41,506 nt of DNA, taken from NCBI GenBank assembly GCA_002317135.1, contig DCIX01000017.1:1-41506 (forward strand), given 5' to 3'. The position numbers and the translations under genes were made by a program. The DNA comes from Bacteroidales bacterium UBA1715 (lineage in GTDB: Bacteria; Bacteroidota; Bacteroidia; Bacteroidales; UBA1715). Positions 25,145-33,359 of this stretch are shown piece by piece. Each line of letters opens with the position of its first letter. Positions within the stretch are counted from its first letter, which is position 1. The notes beneath the pieces are model-generated. The model saw only the letters and a program-made list of their open reading frames with translations. It had not been told where the DNA came from and searched no databases.

Positions 25145-26056
25145 ATGAAAGCAATAATTTTTGGTAGCATCGCTTTTGATGCGATAGAAACACCGGTTGC
25201 AAAGACCGATAAAATCATTGGTGGATCGGGTACATATATCTGTTTTTCTGCTTCGTATTTTGTTGAACCTCAGTCTGTTTGTGCTGTTGGATATGACTTT
25301 CCTGAAGAGTTTATCAAAAAATTAGAGGACAAAGGTGTTGATCTTGCAGGTATGCAAAGAAAATCAGATGAAAAAACAATGTTTTGGGCTGGTCGCTATT
25401 TCGACGACATGAATCAACGCGAAACGTTGGTCACTGAATTGAATGTTCTGGAGAATTTTAAGCCAATTCTTCCGGATTCATATAAAGATACGGAATATGT
25501 AATGTTGGGAAATCTACATCCTGCTTTGCAACGTAGTGTTTTGGAACAAATGAACAAGCGTCCAAAGTTTGTTGCATTGGATACCATGGATTTGTGGATG
25601 AATATCACAATGGATGAATTGAAGAAAACAATTTCTATGGTCGATATTATTATTATTAATGATGAGGAGGCTCGTCAACTTTCTGGTGAACGCAGTTTAC
25701 CAAGGGCTGCAAAAGTAATTTGTGCAATGGGACCTCGCTATGTCATTATAAAGAAGGGTGAACATGGTGCAATGTTGTTCAATTCCGATAAAGTTTTTGT
25801 CGCTCCAGCTTTGCCTCTTGATAATGTGGTCGATCCAACTGGTGCAGGCGATACGTTTGCTGGCGCATTCTTGGGATATGTTGCTCAACAAGATAATACC
25901 GATTTCGAAACAATGAAAACGGCAATGATTGTTGCTTCGGCTATGGCTTCGTTTACGGTTGAAAAAATGGGAACGGAAGCGTTGGAAAATCTTACTGCCG
26001 ATAAAATCAAGGAGCGTGTTTTGAAGTTTAAGGAACTTACAGCGTTTTCGTTGTAG
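25145..26056 (+). CDS. PfkB-family carbohydrate/nucleoside kinase
   Basis: A 303-residue ribokinase-fold (PfkB) kinase. The substrate-side glycine motif is IIGGSGTYICFSAS (24-37). The ATP/anion-hole motif is DPTGAGDTFAG (230-240), with Asp236 as the catalytic base. It phosphorylates a sugar or nucleoside at a hydroxyl using ATP; the exact substrate cannot be read. Length is normal. It is a single-gene unit with its own promoter and a strong terminator. Confidence 0.88.
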   Translation: MKAIIFGSIAFDAIETPVAKTDKIIGGSGTYICFSASYFVEPQSVCAVGYDFPEEFIKKLEDKGVDLAGMQRKSDEKTMFWAGRYFDDMNQRETLVTELNVLENFKPILPDSYKDTEYVMLGNLHPALQRSVLEQMNKRPKFVALDTMDLWMNITMDELKKTISMVDIIIINDEEARQLSGERSLPRAAKVICAMGPRYVIIKKGEHGAMLFNSDKVFVAPALPLDNVVDPTGAGDTFAGAFLGYVAQQDNTDFETMKTAMIVASAMASFTVEKMGTEALENLTADKIKERVLKFKELTAFSL

Positions 26057-26080
26057 TAATATATAAGATAATGAAAAGAA

Positions 26081-26115
26081 GGAATAGGAAGGCTTGCCCT
26101 TTCTGTTCCTTTTTT
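26081..26115 (+). terminator. Terminator of the PfkB kinase gene
   Basis: A 12-base-pair stem with two G-U pairs (GGAATAGGAAGG at 26081-26092 with CCTTTCTGTTCC at 26098-26109) is followed by TTTTTT. It lies 25 bases after the stop. Confidence 0.8.
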
Positions 26116-26187
26116 GTAGTGATACACCAAAGCAGTTTACTTTTTATTATTCCTTGAGTAAACATTTTGTAATGTTTTTGTAAAGTG

Positions 26188-26218
26188 TTTGTCATATAAA
26201 AAATTAGTCTTATTTTTG
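26188..26218 (+). promoter_or_regulatory. Promoter of the VTC-DUF4956 operon
   Basis: TTTG (26188-26191), a spacer of exactly 19, then TATTTTTG (26211-26218). Both boxes match the Bacteroidota consensus exactly, the best promoter in the window. It lies 24 bases before the first gene of the operon. Confidence 0.8.
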
Positions 26219-26242
26219 TAGGTGGAATAAATTTTTGTAAAA

Positions 26243-26965
26243 ATGTATATAAAAAGATTTTTTGCGTTTGTTTTTGTTGTTGGATTGTTTTTCTCTTGTA
26301 CTCCACAAGAAGGTAAAGGTGGTTTAGCTTCCATACAAGGTAAAGTGATGATGCAAAATCTAAATGCAATTTCAGAAAAGTCTGGTGATGCCTATCCAGC
26401 AACAGATTGCAATGTGTTTATTGCGTATGGAAACACTGCATTCTCCGACGATAAAGAAGCAACAGGATTCGATGGCACATATCAGTTCTCAAACCTTACA
26501 AAAGGTGATTATACGGTATTCGTTTATTCGGATGACTCTGTTTCTAACTCAAAATATCCAAAAATCGTTTTGTCGCAAAAAGTGTCTTTGGATTCGAAAA
26601 AAGACGAAGCAACTGTGCCTACATTTACTGTTTACAAACATGTTGATTATGACAATGGTGGGGGTGTTGTGAAGGGTAATGTCGTAGAACATCGATATAG
26701 TGGTTCTATAGAATTATATCAAAAACCGGCTCAAGATGCCGATGTGTATTTGCAATTTGCAAACGATCCTGAAATTTTGGACCGAACTCGTGTCGATGGC
26801 GAAGGTAATTTTACTATACGCAATTTAATTCCTGGAAGTTACCGATTGTATGTATATAGCGAAAATCAAATGGCTGGTGCAGATTCTGTATGCTATCGCT
26901 CGTTTACTATTCAAGAAAATACTTCGGTCGTTTCTCTTGAACAGATTGATATTAAAAACTATTAA
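26243..26965 (+). CDS. Lipoprotein with two carboxypeptidase-regulatory-like beta-sandwich repeats
   Basis: A 240-residue lipoprotein with signal MYIKRFFAFVFVVGLFFSC and lipidated Cys19. Two repeats follow. Each is an Ig-like beta-sandwich that opens with (I/V)xGxV and closes with the pattern TGFDGTYQFSNLTKGDYTVF in the first, and VDGEGNFTIRNLIPGSYRLY in the second. Such domains are carried by many Bacteroidota surface and periplasmic proteins as structural or binding modules. It heads a tight operon with VTC and DUF4956 genes, 11 bases before the next gene, so it may anchor or escort their product. Confidence 0.82.
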   Translation: MYIKRFFAFVFVVGLFFSCTPQEGKGGLASIQGKVMMQNLNAISEKSGDAYPATDCNVFIAYGNTAFSDDKEATGFDGTYQFSNLTKGDYTVFVYSDDSVSNSKYPKIVLSQKVSLDSKKDEATVPTFTVYKHVDYDNGGGVVKGNVVEHRYSGSIELYQKPAQDADVYLQFANDPEILDRTRVDGEGNFTIRNLIPGSYRLYVYSENQMAGADSVCYRSFTIQENTSVVSLEQIDIKNY

Positions 26966-26976
26966 AATAAAAGGAT

Positions 26977-27372
26977 ATGAAATTATCGCATGTACTTGTT
27001 TGTTGTGCTGCAGGTCTTTGTTTTAGTTTGACTGTGTCTGCACAAACAGGAGAAGTGAAAACGAAAACTGTCTATGAAATTGATTCAAAAGGCAAAAAAA
27101 TCCTTGACTCAAAAGAAGAACGCGATGATCGCGGTCGTGTGGTAAAAGAATACTCGTATGACGAATATGGTGAATTGAAAAAATACTATACATACGAATA
27201 TAAAGGCAAGAAAGTCGTTGCTGAATATGAATATAGTGCTTCTGGAAAATTAAAGGAAAAAGCTGTATATCAATATAATGATAGCGGTAAGCGTATTGCA
27301 AAATTATATTATGACGCTAACGGCAAACTTCTTAAGAAGAAAGTGTACGAATATACTTATTACGCAGAATAA
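26977..27372 (+). CDS. Small exported YD-repeat protein
   Basis: A 131-residue protein with signal peptide MKLSHVLVCCAAGLCFSLTVSAQ and a tandem beta-strand motif of about 20 residues: EYSYDEYGELKKYYTYEYKG, YEYSASGKLKEKAVYQYN, LYYDANGKLLKKKVYEYTYY. This resembles the YD/RHS-like and MORN-like repeats of small Bacteroidota proteins. The function is unknown. A protein with the same motif, a lipoprotein, is encoded at 29535-30350. The stop overlaps the VTC start as TAATG, indicating coupled translation. Confidence 0.78.
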   Translation: MKLSHVLVCCAAGLCFSLTVSAQTGEVKTKTVYEIDSKGKKILDSKEERDDRGRVVKEYSYDEYGELKKYYTYEYKGKKVVAEYEYSASGKLKEKAVYQYNDSGKRIAKLYYDANGKLLKKKVYEYTYYAE

Positions 27373-28136
27373 TGCTTGATGAAATTCAACATATAGTTGA
27401 TTCAATGCGTCCCATTTCGCTCGACGAGATGGATTCGGTGAAGTTGCAGAATAGAACGGACACAAAATATGTGTTCAGTAGCAAGCAGTTACCAGATGTT
27501 CTGTCTGAAATTGCTCCGAAATATGCGGCCTTACATATAAATAATACGCCATATCAAGATTATAAAACGGTTTATTTCGATACGGCAAACGATCAGATGT
27601 ATATCGATCATCAAAATGGTAAGTTGAATCGCTATAAAGTTCGTCATCGTACGTATTTATCAACTGGTGCGGAATTTCTTGAAGTCAAGTTTAAAAACAA
27701 TAAGCGTCGTACGAAGAAAAAACGTGTTTCGTTTCCTGCATCGGCTCCGCTAACGGAAGCGAATGTCTTTCTTGAAAAAAATTGCCCATATCCGGCAACA
27801 GATTTGTTCCCAAAAACTGTGGTGGAATATACTCGCTTGACTTTAGTTGACTTGATTCATGGAGAGCGTTGCACTGTCGATACGAATTTAATGGTGACAA
27901 ATTATAAGACAGGAGAAAAGGCTGACTTTAGTCATATTTGTATTATTGAATTGAAACGCGACAAATGTAGTTCTGTGTCGTATATGCAGAGTGCTTTGTT
28001 GAAAAACCGCATTTTTAAACGTGGTATGAGTAAATATGCGATAGGAACGGCTGTCGTTTACAAAAACATTAAGAAAAACAGATTCAAAAAGAAATTACGA
28101 TATATTGAAAAACTAAAATACTTTAACAAAAACTAA
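27372..28136 (+). CDS. VTC-domain protein (polyphosphate polymerase-like)
   Basis: A 254-residue VTC-domain protein of the CYTH/TTM tunnel fold. Basic and acidic residues expected to line the tunnel are present: RTDTKYVF (about 28-35), the substrate-binding RYKVRHRTYL, FLEVKFKNNKRRTKKKRV, TVVEYTR and IIELKRDK. In eukaryotes this domain makes polyphosphate from ATP; bacterial homologues are annotated as polyphosphate polymerases mostly by fold. There is no membrane segment, so it should act in the cytosol next to the DUF4956 membrane protein encoded one base downstream. The product is inferred, not shown. Confidence 0.85.
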   Translation: MLDEIQHIVDSMRPISLDEMDSVKLQNRTDTKYVFSSKQLPDVLSEIAPKYAALHINNTPYQDYKTVYFDTANDQMYIDHQNGKLNRYKVRHRTYLSTGAEFLEVKFKNNKRRTKKKRVSFPASAPLTEANVFLEKNCPYPATDLFPKTVVEYTRLTLVDLIHGERCTVDTNLMVTNYKTGEKADFSHICIIELKRDKCSSVSYMQSALLKNRIFKRGMSKYAIGTAVVYKNIKKNRFKKKLRYIEKLKYFNKN

Positions 28137-28137
28137 T

Positions 28138-28785
28138 ATGGAACAAGAATTTTTTGGAATAGCATTGATTGATGCTCCATCTTTTGCAGAATTGATAATT
28201 CGTTTTGTGTTTAACTTTTTGATAATCTTTATTATAGGTAGATGCTTATATTATCCAGCAACAAAACGAAGAGATTTCTTATTTACCTACATTTTGATTT
28301 CGTCTATAGTATTCTTGCTTTGTTTCTTGCTTGGTAATGTTAAGATTCAAGTGGGTTTTGCTCTTGGTTTATTCGCAATCTTTGGTATCATCCGTTATCG
28401 TACGGAACTTATGCCAATCAAGGAAATGACATATTTGTTTTTGGTCATTGGTGTTTCGGTAATCAATGCGTTGTCGAATAAGAAAGTTAGTTATGCTGAA
28501 TTGGTGTTCACTAACTTGGCAATTGTGATGGTTGCGTTCTTCCTTGAAAAAGTATGGATGATTAAACACGAATCTCGCAAGCGTGTGAAATACGATAATA
28601 TTGCGTTGGTGAAACCAGAGCATTATGCTGAACTAAAAGCTGATTTGGAAAAACGCACAGGTTTAAAAATTGAGCGTTTCGAAATTGGTGATATCAATTA
28701 TCTAACAGATTCTACATGGATTCAAATCTATTATTATGAACCAGATAATAGCGAGAATCTTATGTCTGATGTGCACGAATCATAG
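28138..28785 (+). CDS. DUF4956 multi-pass membrane protein
   Basis: A 215-residue inner-membrane protein with four or five helices in residues about 15-140 (FNFLIIFIIGRCLYY, FTYILISSIVFLLCFLLG, FALGLFAIFGIIRY, MTYLFLVIGVSVINAL, LAIVMVAFFLEKVWM) and a C-terminal cytoplasmic domain of about 75 residues. It belongs to DUF4956, which neighbours VTC-domain genes in many bacteria. A role as the membrane partner or channel for the VTC product is inferred from this association. It starts one base after the VTC stop. Confidence 0.85.
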   Translation: MEQEFFGIALIDAPSFAELIIRFVFNFLIIFIIGRCLYYPATKRRDFLFTYILISSIVFLLCFLLGNVKIQVGFALGLFAIFGIIRYRTELMPIKEMTYLFLVIGVSVINALSNKKVSYAELVFTNLAIVMVAFFLEKVWMIKHESRKRVKYDNIALVKPEHYAELKADLEKRTGLKIERFEIGDINYLTDSTWIQIYYYEPDNSENLMSDVHES

Positions 28786-28788
28786 AGC

Positions 28789-29445
28789 ATGAAGCGCATA
28801 GCGTTCATATTTTTAAGTATCTTCTTTGCAGGATTTGCTTCTGCACAAAGTCATTCCTTTGAACTTTGGACTGGACTTGGTGCGTCGGTAGATGTTTCGA
28901 AACGATTCTCTCTTGATTTTGAGGCAGAAACACGCTTTCAACAAAATTCGGCTCTACTGAAACAAGGGAATGCTGAACTCGGTGCACGCTATAGCATTAC
29001 AAAGCCTGTATATGTTGGTATGAGCTATAAGTTTACCGAAAAATATAGAAAGAACGGCTATTTCCCAATGCATACTGTAGCTGCTGTTGTTGGATACAAA
29101 AAGAAAATAGATGATTTTCGTTTTTCAATACAAACAAAGTTGAATGTTACGAAGAATATGTATGTGAAAAATGGCGAAGGTCTTCAACCAGAAATCGTTG
29201 ATAAAAATAAGGTGAAGGTTGCTTATTCTCTTTCGAAACATATTCGTCCGTCGCTATTTGTAGAAACGTATCATCCAATTGAAGCAGGTAGTCGCTATCA
29301 TATTGCTACTGTGAAATACGGTGTAAACTGTGGTTTTGAATTCAAGAAAAAATTAGGCTTGGATCTTGGCTATATTTTCCGCCAGGAAATAGATGACTGT
29401 CAAACATTGTCAATCCTGACAATTTCATTGTCTAAAGAATTATAA
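28789..29445 (+). CDS. DUF2490-like outer-membrane beta-barrel protein
   Basis: A 218-residue protein with signal peptide MKRIAFIFLSIFFAGFASAQ followed by alternating amphipathic strands typical of an outer-membrane barrel (FELWTGLGASVDVSKRFSLD, YVGMSYKFTEKYRKNGYF, LGLDLGYIFRQEIDD). It ends in a hydrophobic strand (LSILTISLSKEL). The WTGLG...F..E...R pattern fits DUF2490. It is the last gene of the operon, three bases after DUF4956, and could provide the outer-membrane part. No terminator with a T-run follows; a hairpin at 29459-29487 is present. Confidence 0.8.
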   Translation: MKRIAFIFLSIFFAGFASAQSHSFELWTGLGASVDVSKRFSLDFEAETRFQQNSALLKQGNAELGARYSITKPVYVGMSYKFTEKYRKNGYFPMHTVAAVVGYKKKIDDFRFSIQTKLNVTKNMYVKNGEGLQPEIVDKNKVKVAYSLSKHIRPSLFVETYHPIEAGSRYHIATVKYGVNCGFEFKKKLGLDLGYIFRQEIDDCQTLSILTISLSKEL

Positions 29446-29458
29446 CCGATTTGTTTTA

Positions 29459-29487
29459 TGTAAAGACGCGATAATCACGTCTTTACA
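29459..29487. repeat. Short palindromic element (TGTAAAGACG hairpin)
   Basis: TGTAAAGACG (29459-29468) and CGTCTTTACA (29478-29487) form a perfect ten-base-pair stem with a nine-base loop that can pair further (GAT/ATC). No T-run follows on either strand, so it is not a classical terminator. It resembles the GTAGAGACGCGAT-type palindromes that I recall as abundant in Bacteroidota. It lies between two convergent genes. Confidence 0.6.
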
Positions 29488-29534
29488 GGTTTCTGTATGA
29501 ATATCCGTTTATTGATTAAAATAGCGTCTCTTTT

Positions 29535-30350
29535 TTATTTGTAGTACAAGATAGCACGTTCTTGTTTTTGCTCACGGTGACTCGATACGGTTCTCTTGAA
29601 AATCCAGTTGCCTTTTTCGTCAAATCCGTATGTTACAACAGATGAATCTTGTGCACCTCCCCAATAAGAAACCTCTGAAATGGCAAGGTCCACACCGTGA
29701 AAATTTTTGTAGTATGTTTTTGACATACATTCATCTCCAATAGTTTCGGTACACGATACCAATTCATTGTTCTCGTTGTATTCATAGTTGTATTCACTTG
29801 CATACGCGCGTATGTGTGAACGGATTTTTTTGCTGTTTTCGTCATTAATTGGTTCGATGTGTTCGTTGTAGGTGTATCGAATCTTTTTAGTCATACGATT
29901 TTGGTCGTACTCATATTCTTCCATAGAAAGAGTATCGTTGTATGTTGTAAGGATGATTCCCTGTGTTCTGTTGTCGTTTTTGTCATATTTATATATGACT
30001 TTTTTCTGCAAAGTTCCTTTTTTGTCGTATTCTCGAATTTCTGTAGGAACAGTGTTTTTGTATGTGAATAATCTCTTGATTTCCAATGAATCACCGAGGA
30101 ATATCTTTAACTCGGTTGCATACATTCCATCATATTTATAAGAGAATAAGCGACCGCCATATCGTTCCGATAGGATTAGTCCGTCGGTATTGAAACGGAT
30201 GCTGTTTCCGTTTGTGCTTTCATTTCCTTTATATTGAATTTGTCTTACTTTGCCTTGTACTTCGTAGGCTTTCAAATCTGTTTCCATTTCTTTCTTTGCA
30301 CAAGAAAAACACAATAGAATGCTTAAAAAAAAGGTGTAATAGCGTGTCAT
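29535..30350 (-). CDS. YD-motif lipoprotein
   Basis: A 271-residue lipoprotein with signal MTRYYTFFLSILLCFSC and lipidated Cys17. The body is a series of beta-strand repeats of the YxYDxxGxxxxK type: FSYKYDGMYATELKIF, REYDKKGTLQKKVIYKYDKN, EYEYDQNRMTKKIRYTYNE, TYGFDEKGNWIFKRTV. The same motif forms the small protein at 26977-27372, so the two may be functionally linked although on opposite strands. The function is unknown; a periplasmic or surface role follows from lipidation. A -7 element is found 16 bases upstream. Confidence 0.8.
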   Translation of the reverse strand: MTRYYTFFLSILLCFSCAKKEMETDLKAYEVQGKVRQIQYKGNESTNGNSIRFNTDGLILSERYGGRLFSYKYDGMYATELKIFLGDSLEIKRLFTYKNTVPTEIREYDKKGTLQKKVIYKYDKNDNRTQGIILTTYNDTLSMEEYEYDQNRMTKKIRYTYNEHIEPINDENSKKIRSHIRAYASEYNYEYNENNELVSCTETIGDECMSKTYYKNFHGVDLAISEVSYWGGAQDSSVVTYGFDEKGNWIFKRTVSSHREQKQERAILYYK

Positions 30351-30365
30351 ATCAATTTATTTCTG

Positions 30366-30373
30366 CAAAAATA
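30366..30373 (-). promoter_or_regulatory. -7 element for the YD-motif lipoprotein
   Basis: TATTTTTG on the minus strand ends 15 bases before the ATG at 30350. The -33 region does not contain an exact TTTG at 17-21 bases. Confidence 0.55.
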
Positions 30374-30419
30374 CGCCTTTGGTCTCAATTTTATTGGTAA
30401 ATTTGTTAAAAATATTTGC

Positions 30420-31181
30420 ATGGAATTTTCTGTTGGAGTCTTAATTGTTATAACTCTTTGCATTTTATTGACAGGAATAGGGAAGGGAGGCATTGTTGGT
30501 GCAAGTTGTGTAACTATACCTGTGTTGGCCATGTGTATGGGAGGACAGGAGTCGGTTGGTTTTTTGTTGCCGATTTCGCTCGCAGCATCTTTCCTTTCAG
30601 CAATTCGTAATAGAACCGACGTTAATTGGGCGGCGTTGATGAAATCGTTGCCGTGGGCTATCTTGGGTATTGGAATTGGTGGCTATGTCGGGATGGTTCT
30701 TCGGGAAGAAAAAGAAAGTTTTTTTATTCTATTAGCATTAGTCATTATTGTTGGATGCACAATCACTATAATTCAGCACTTGAAACACTCGGCATTCCGC
30801 GATCCATTTGGTATTAGTTATATGCTCTTTGGAATTTTGGCGGGATTTGCCGCAATGATTGGCAATGCTACTGGTCCAATGATTTCCACATTATTTTTGT
30901 TACAACGATTCCCTAAAAAACAAATTGTTGATACGCATGTCTGGTTTTGTTTTATAACAGATGTTATAAAAGTTCCAATACATGTATTTTGCTGGAAAAC
31001 AATAACTTTTGATTCATTTATGTTGGATTTATATATGGCTCCAGCCATGGTTGTAGGGGTTTTTGTTGGTTTTTGGCTAATACGTGTTTTGAATGAAAAA
31101 ATCTACAAAAACACCGTAATAACGCTATCTTGTATTTCTGCATTGGTACTTTTGCTTCAAAGTATATTCAAATTGGTATAA
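30420..31181 (+). CDS. TauE/SafE-family membrane permease
   Basis: A 253-residue protein with seven or eight membrane helices. It has the family's glycine-rich pattern in both halves (TGIGKGGIVGASCVTIPVLA near residues 18-37, and LAGFAAMIGNATGPMISTLF in the second half). TauE/SafE proteins export sulfite, sulfonates or other small organic anions; the substrate here is unknown. It is transcribed divergently from the YD-motif lipoprotein and followed by a separately promoted symporter gene. Confidence 0.87.
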   Translation: MEFSVGVLIVITLCILLTGIGKGGIVGASCVTIPVLAMCMGGQESVGFLLPISLAASFLSAIRNRTDVNWAALMKSLPWAILGIGIGGYVGMVLREEKESFFILLALVIIVGCTITIIQHLKHSAFRDPFGISYMLFGILAGFAAMIGNATGPMISTLFLLQRFPKKQIVDTHVWFCFITDVIKVPIHVFCWKTITFDSFMLDLYMAPAMVVGVFVGFWLIRVLNEKIYKNTVITLSCISALVLLLQSIFKLV

Positions 31182-31203
31182 TGCAGAATTTTAATTAGTT
31201 TTG
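31173..31203 (+). promoter_or_regulatory. Promoter of the sodium:solute symporter gene
   Basis: TTGG (31173-31176) and TAGTTTTG (31196-31203) are separated by 19 bases, close to the TTTG-N19-TAnnTTTG consensus. It lies across the end of the permease gene, 18 bases before the symporter ATG. Confidence 0.6.
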
Positions 31204-31220
31204 CACAAAATAATAATAAC

Positions 31221-33107
31221 ATGGTTTTACACGGTTTAGATTTTGCAGTGATATTCCTATACATTGCAGTTTTAGTTTTTATAGGTTTTTATTTTAAGAA
31301 GCAAGCACAAAAAGATAAGTCTTCGTACTTGTTGGGCGGACGTTCAATGCCATGGTATATGCTTGGCTTGTCGGATGCTTCGGGTATGTTCGACATTTCG
31401 GGTACAATGTGGTTGGTTACAATCTTGTTTGTGTATGGTTTGAAAAGTATATGGCTTCCATGGTTGTGGCCTACATTCAACCAGATATTTCTTATGATGT
31501 TCCTTTCTGCTTGGTTGCGTCGTTCAAATGTAACCACTGGTGCAGAATGGATTGAAACACGTTTTGGAAAGGGTAGAGGCGGTGTCTTATCGCATTGGGT
31601 TGTTGTTTGTTTTGCCTTGTTAATTGGCTTATCAATGTTGTCGTACGGCTTCGTTGGTTTAGGTAAATTCTTGACATTATTCATTCCTTGGGATTCTGTT
31701 TGTTCGGTATTAGGACTTTCGGTTGATTGTATTCCAGAAATGTATATCCCACATGTGTATGGAATCTTCTTCACGATTTTCGCTACATTCTATACAATTT
31801 TAGGCGGTATGCTTAGTATTGTGTGGGCCGATGTGGTTCAATATACGATAATGACTGTTGCTTCTATTGCAATTGGTATTATTGCAATGTACAATGTAAG
31901 TCCAGAAACATTGCAGGCATTAACTCCAGACGGTTGGAATACGCCATTTTTCGGTTCAACGCTTGACATAAATTGGACCGATAAATTGCACGAAGTGAAT
32001 TCAAAAATTGCCGAAGATGGTTACTCGTTGTTCAGTTTATTCTTTGGATTTATGTTTATGAAAGGAATCTTGGTAAGTATGGCAGGACCTGCACCAACAT
32101 ACGATATGCAAAAGATTCTTGCGAACAAAACTCCACAAGATGCGTTGAAGATGAGCGGTTCCGTTTCTGTTATTTTGAATCCAGTTCGTTATTTCATGGT
32201 ATCTGGTTTCGCGATTTTGGCGATTGCATTTTACGATGATTTGAATTTGTCGGTAAATGGCATAATTGACTTTGAACAAATTTTGCCTGCGGCTATGGTG
32301 AAATTCCTTCCTGCCGGTTTGTTAGGACTTTTGTTGGTTGGACTTTTGGCTGCATTTATGTCTACTTTTGCAGGAACATTGAACGCTGCACAAGCATATA
32401 TTTCTAACGATATTTATTTGAAGCATATAAACCCAGAAGCAACACCAGAACAACAACGTCGAATCAATTATGTTGTAGGAACTTGTGCTGTTGTTTTCAG
32501 TACAATCTTAGGATTGACTTTGAAAAACATTAACGAAATCTTACAAATCGTAACAGGTGCATTCTATGCAAGTTATATGGTTTCGAATATTCTTAAATGG
32601 TATTGGTGGCGTTTCAATGGCGAAGGGTATTTCTGGGGAATGTTGACTGGTATTCTTTCTGGTGTTGTCATTGGTTGCATACAATTGTTCTGGCCAGAAG
32701 TGATAACGGAAAACTTCTCGTTTATTCCAACAAGCTTGATTTCTTTGTACGCATTCCCAGTTACATTGGTGATTTCGGTAGTTGGTTGTGTATTAGGAAC
32801 ATTCTTGACAGCACCAACAGAAGAAGCAACATTGAAATCATTCTACGCAAATGTTCGCCCTTGGGGATTTTGGGAACCAATTTGCAAGTTGGTACAACAA
32901 GAAAATCCTTCATTCAAGAAGAACGATCGTTTCTTTAAAGATATGGCAAACGTTGCCGTTGGTATTATTACCCAAACATCGTTGGTGGCAATGCCAATTT
33001 GCCTTGTAATCCGCAATTGGATGGGATTTGGAATAGCGGTTGCTATTATTGCGATAGGTGTTACTATTTTGAAGAAAACTTGGTGGGATAAGTTGGATGA
33101 AATTTAG
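31221..33107 (+). CDS. Sodium:solute symporter (SSS family)
   Basis: A 628-residue transporter with about 14 membrane helices. The N-terminal family pattern is FKKQAQKDKSSYLLGGRSMPWYMLGLSDASGMFDISGT. A sodium-site helix lies near FMSTFAGTLNAAQAYISNDIY. The SSS family takes up sugars, amino acids, nucleosides, inositols and carboxylates with sodium, so the substrate cannot be named. The extra C-terminal length (beyond about 530) contains a cytoplasmic segment and one or two more helices. It is a single-gene unit. Confidence 0.88.
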   Translation: MVLHGLDFAVIFLYIAVLVFIGFYFKKQAQKDKSSYLLGGRSMPWYMLGLSDASGMFDISGTMWLVTILFVYGLKSIWLPWLWPTFNQIFLMMFLSAWLRRSNVTTGAEWIETRFGKGRGGVLSHWVVVCFALLIGLSMLSYGFVGLGKFLTLFIPWDSVCSVLGLSVDCIPEMYIPHVYGIFFTIFATFYTILGGMLSIVWADVVQYTIMTVASIAIGIIAMYNVSPETLQALTPDGWNTPFFGSTLDINWTDKLHEVNSKIAEDGYSLFSLFFGFMFMKGILVSMAGPAPTYDMQKILANKTPQDALKMSGSVSVILNPVRYFMVSGFAILAIAFYDDLNLSVNGIIDFEQILPAAMVKFLPAGLLGLLLVGLLAAFMSTFAGTLNAAQAYISNDIYLKHINPEATPEQQRRINYVVGTCAVVFSTILGLTLKNINEILQIVTGAFYASYMVSNILKWYWWRFNGEGYFWGMLTGILSGVVIGCIQLFWPEVITENFSFIPTSLISLYAFPVTLVISVVGCVLGTFLTAPTEEATLKSFYANVRPWGFWEPICKLVQQENPSFKKNDRFFKDMANVAVGIITQTSLVAMPICLVIRNWMGFGIAVAIIAIGVTILKKTWWDKLDEI

Positions 33108-33135
33108 TTTTTTGTAAAAAAAGTCGAAGATAGAT

Positions 33136-33165
33136 TTTGTCATGTTCTGTGAATTACTATCTTTG
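33136..33165 (+). promoter_or_regulatory. tRNA-Arg promoter
   Basis: TTTG (33136-33139) and TATCTTTG (33158-33165) are separated by 18 bases, both matching consensus. It lies 17 bases before the mature tRNA 5' end. Confidence 0.75.
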
Positions 33166-33182
33166 CCGTACCAAAATATGGA

Positions 33183-33256
33183 GGTCCGGTAGCTCAGCTG
33201 GATAGAGCAACAGCCTTCTAAGCTGTGGGTCGCGCGTTCGAATCGCGCCCGGATCA
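33183..33256 (+). tRNA. tRNA-Arg (anticodon TCT)
   Basis: A 74-nt cloverleaf with acceptor stem GGTCCGG paired to CCGGATC (one G-U pair) and D arm AGCTCAGCTGGATAGAGC. The anticodon stem-loop is CAGCCTTCTAAGCTG with TCT, and the T arm is GCGCGTTCGAATCGCGC. The discriminator is A and CCA is not encoded. The TCT anticodon reads AGA/AGG codons, suitable for an AT-rich genome. Confidence 0.96.
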
Positions 33257-33260
33257 CGTA

Positions 33261-33297
33261 AAAAAGCACTTACTATTTTGTAAGTGCTTTTTTTTTA
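33261..33297 (+). terminator. tRNA-Arg terminator
   Basis: Stem GCACTTAC (33266-33273) with GTAAGTGC (33280-33287), loop TATTTT, followed by a run of T residues (33288-33296). Confidence 0.88.
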
Positions 33298-33359
33298 GGT
33301 GCAAATGAAGACTTTTTCGGCATTATGTACTTTAAATTTGTAAAAAATATATTGTAAGG

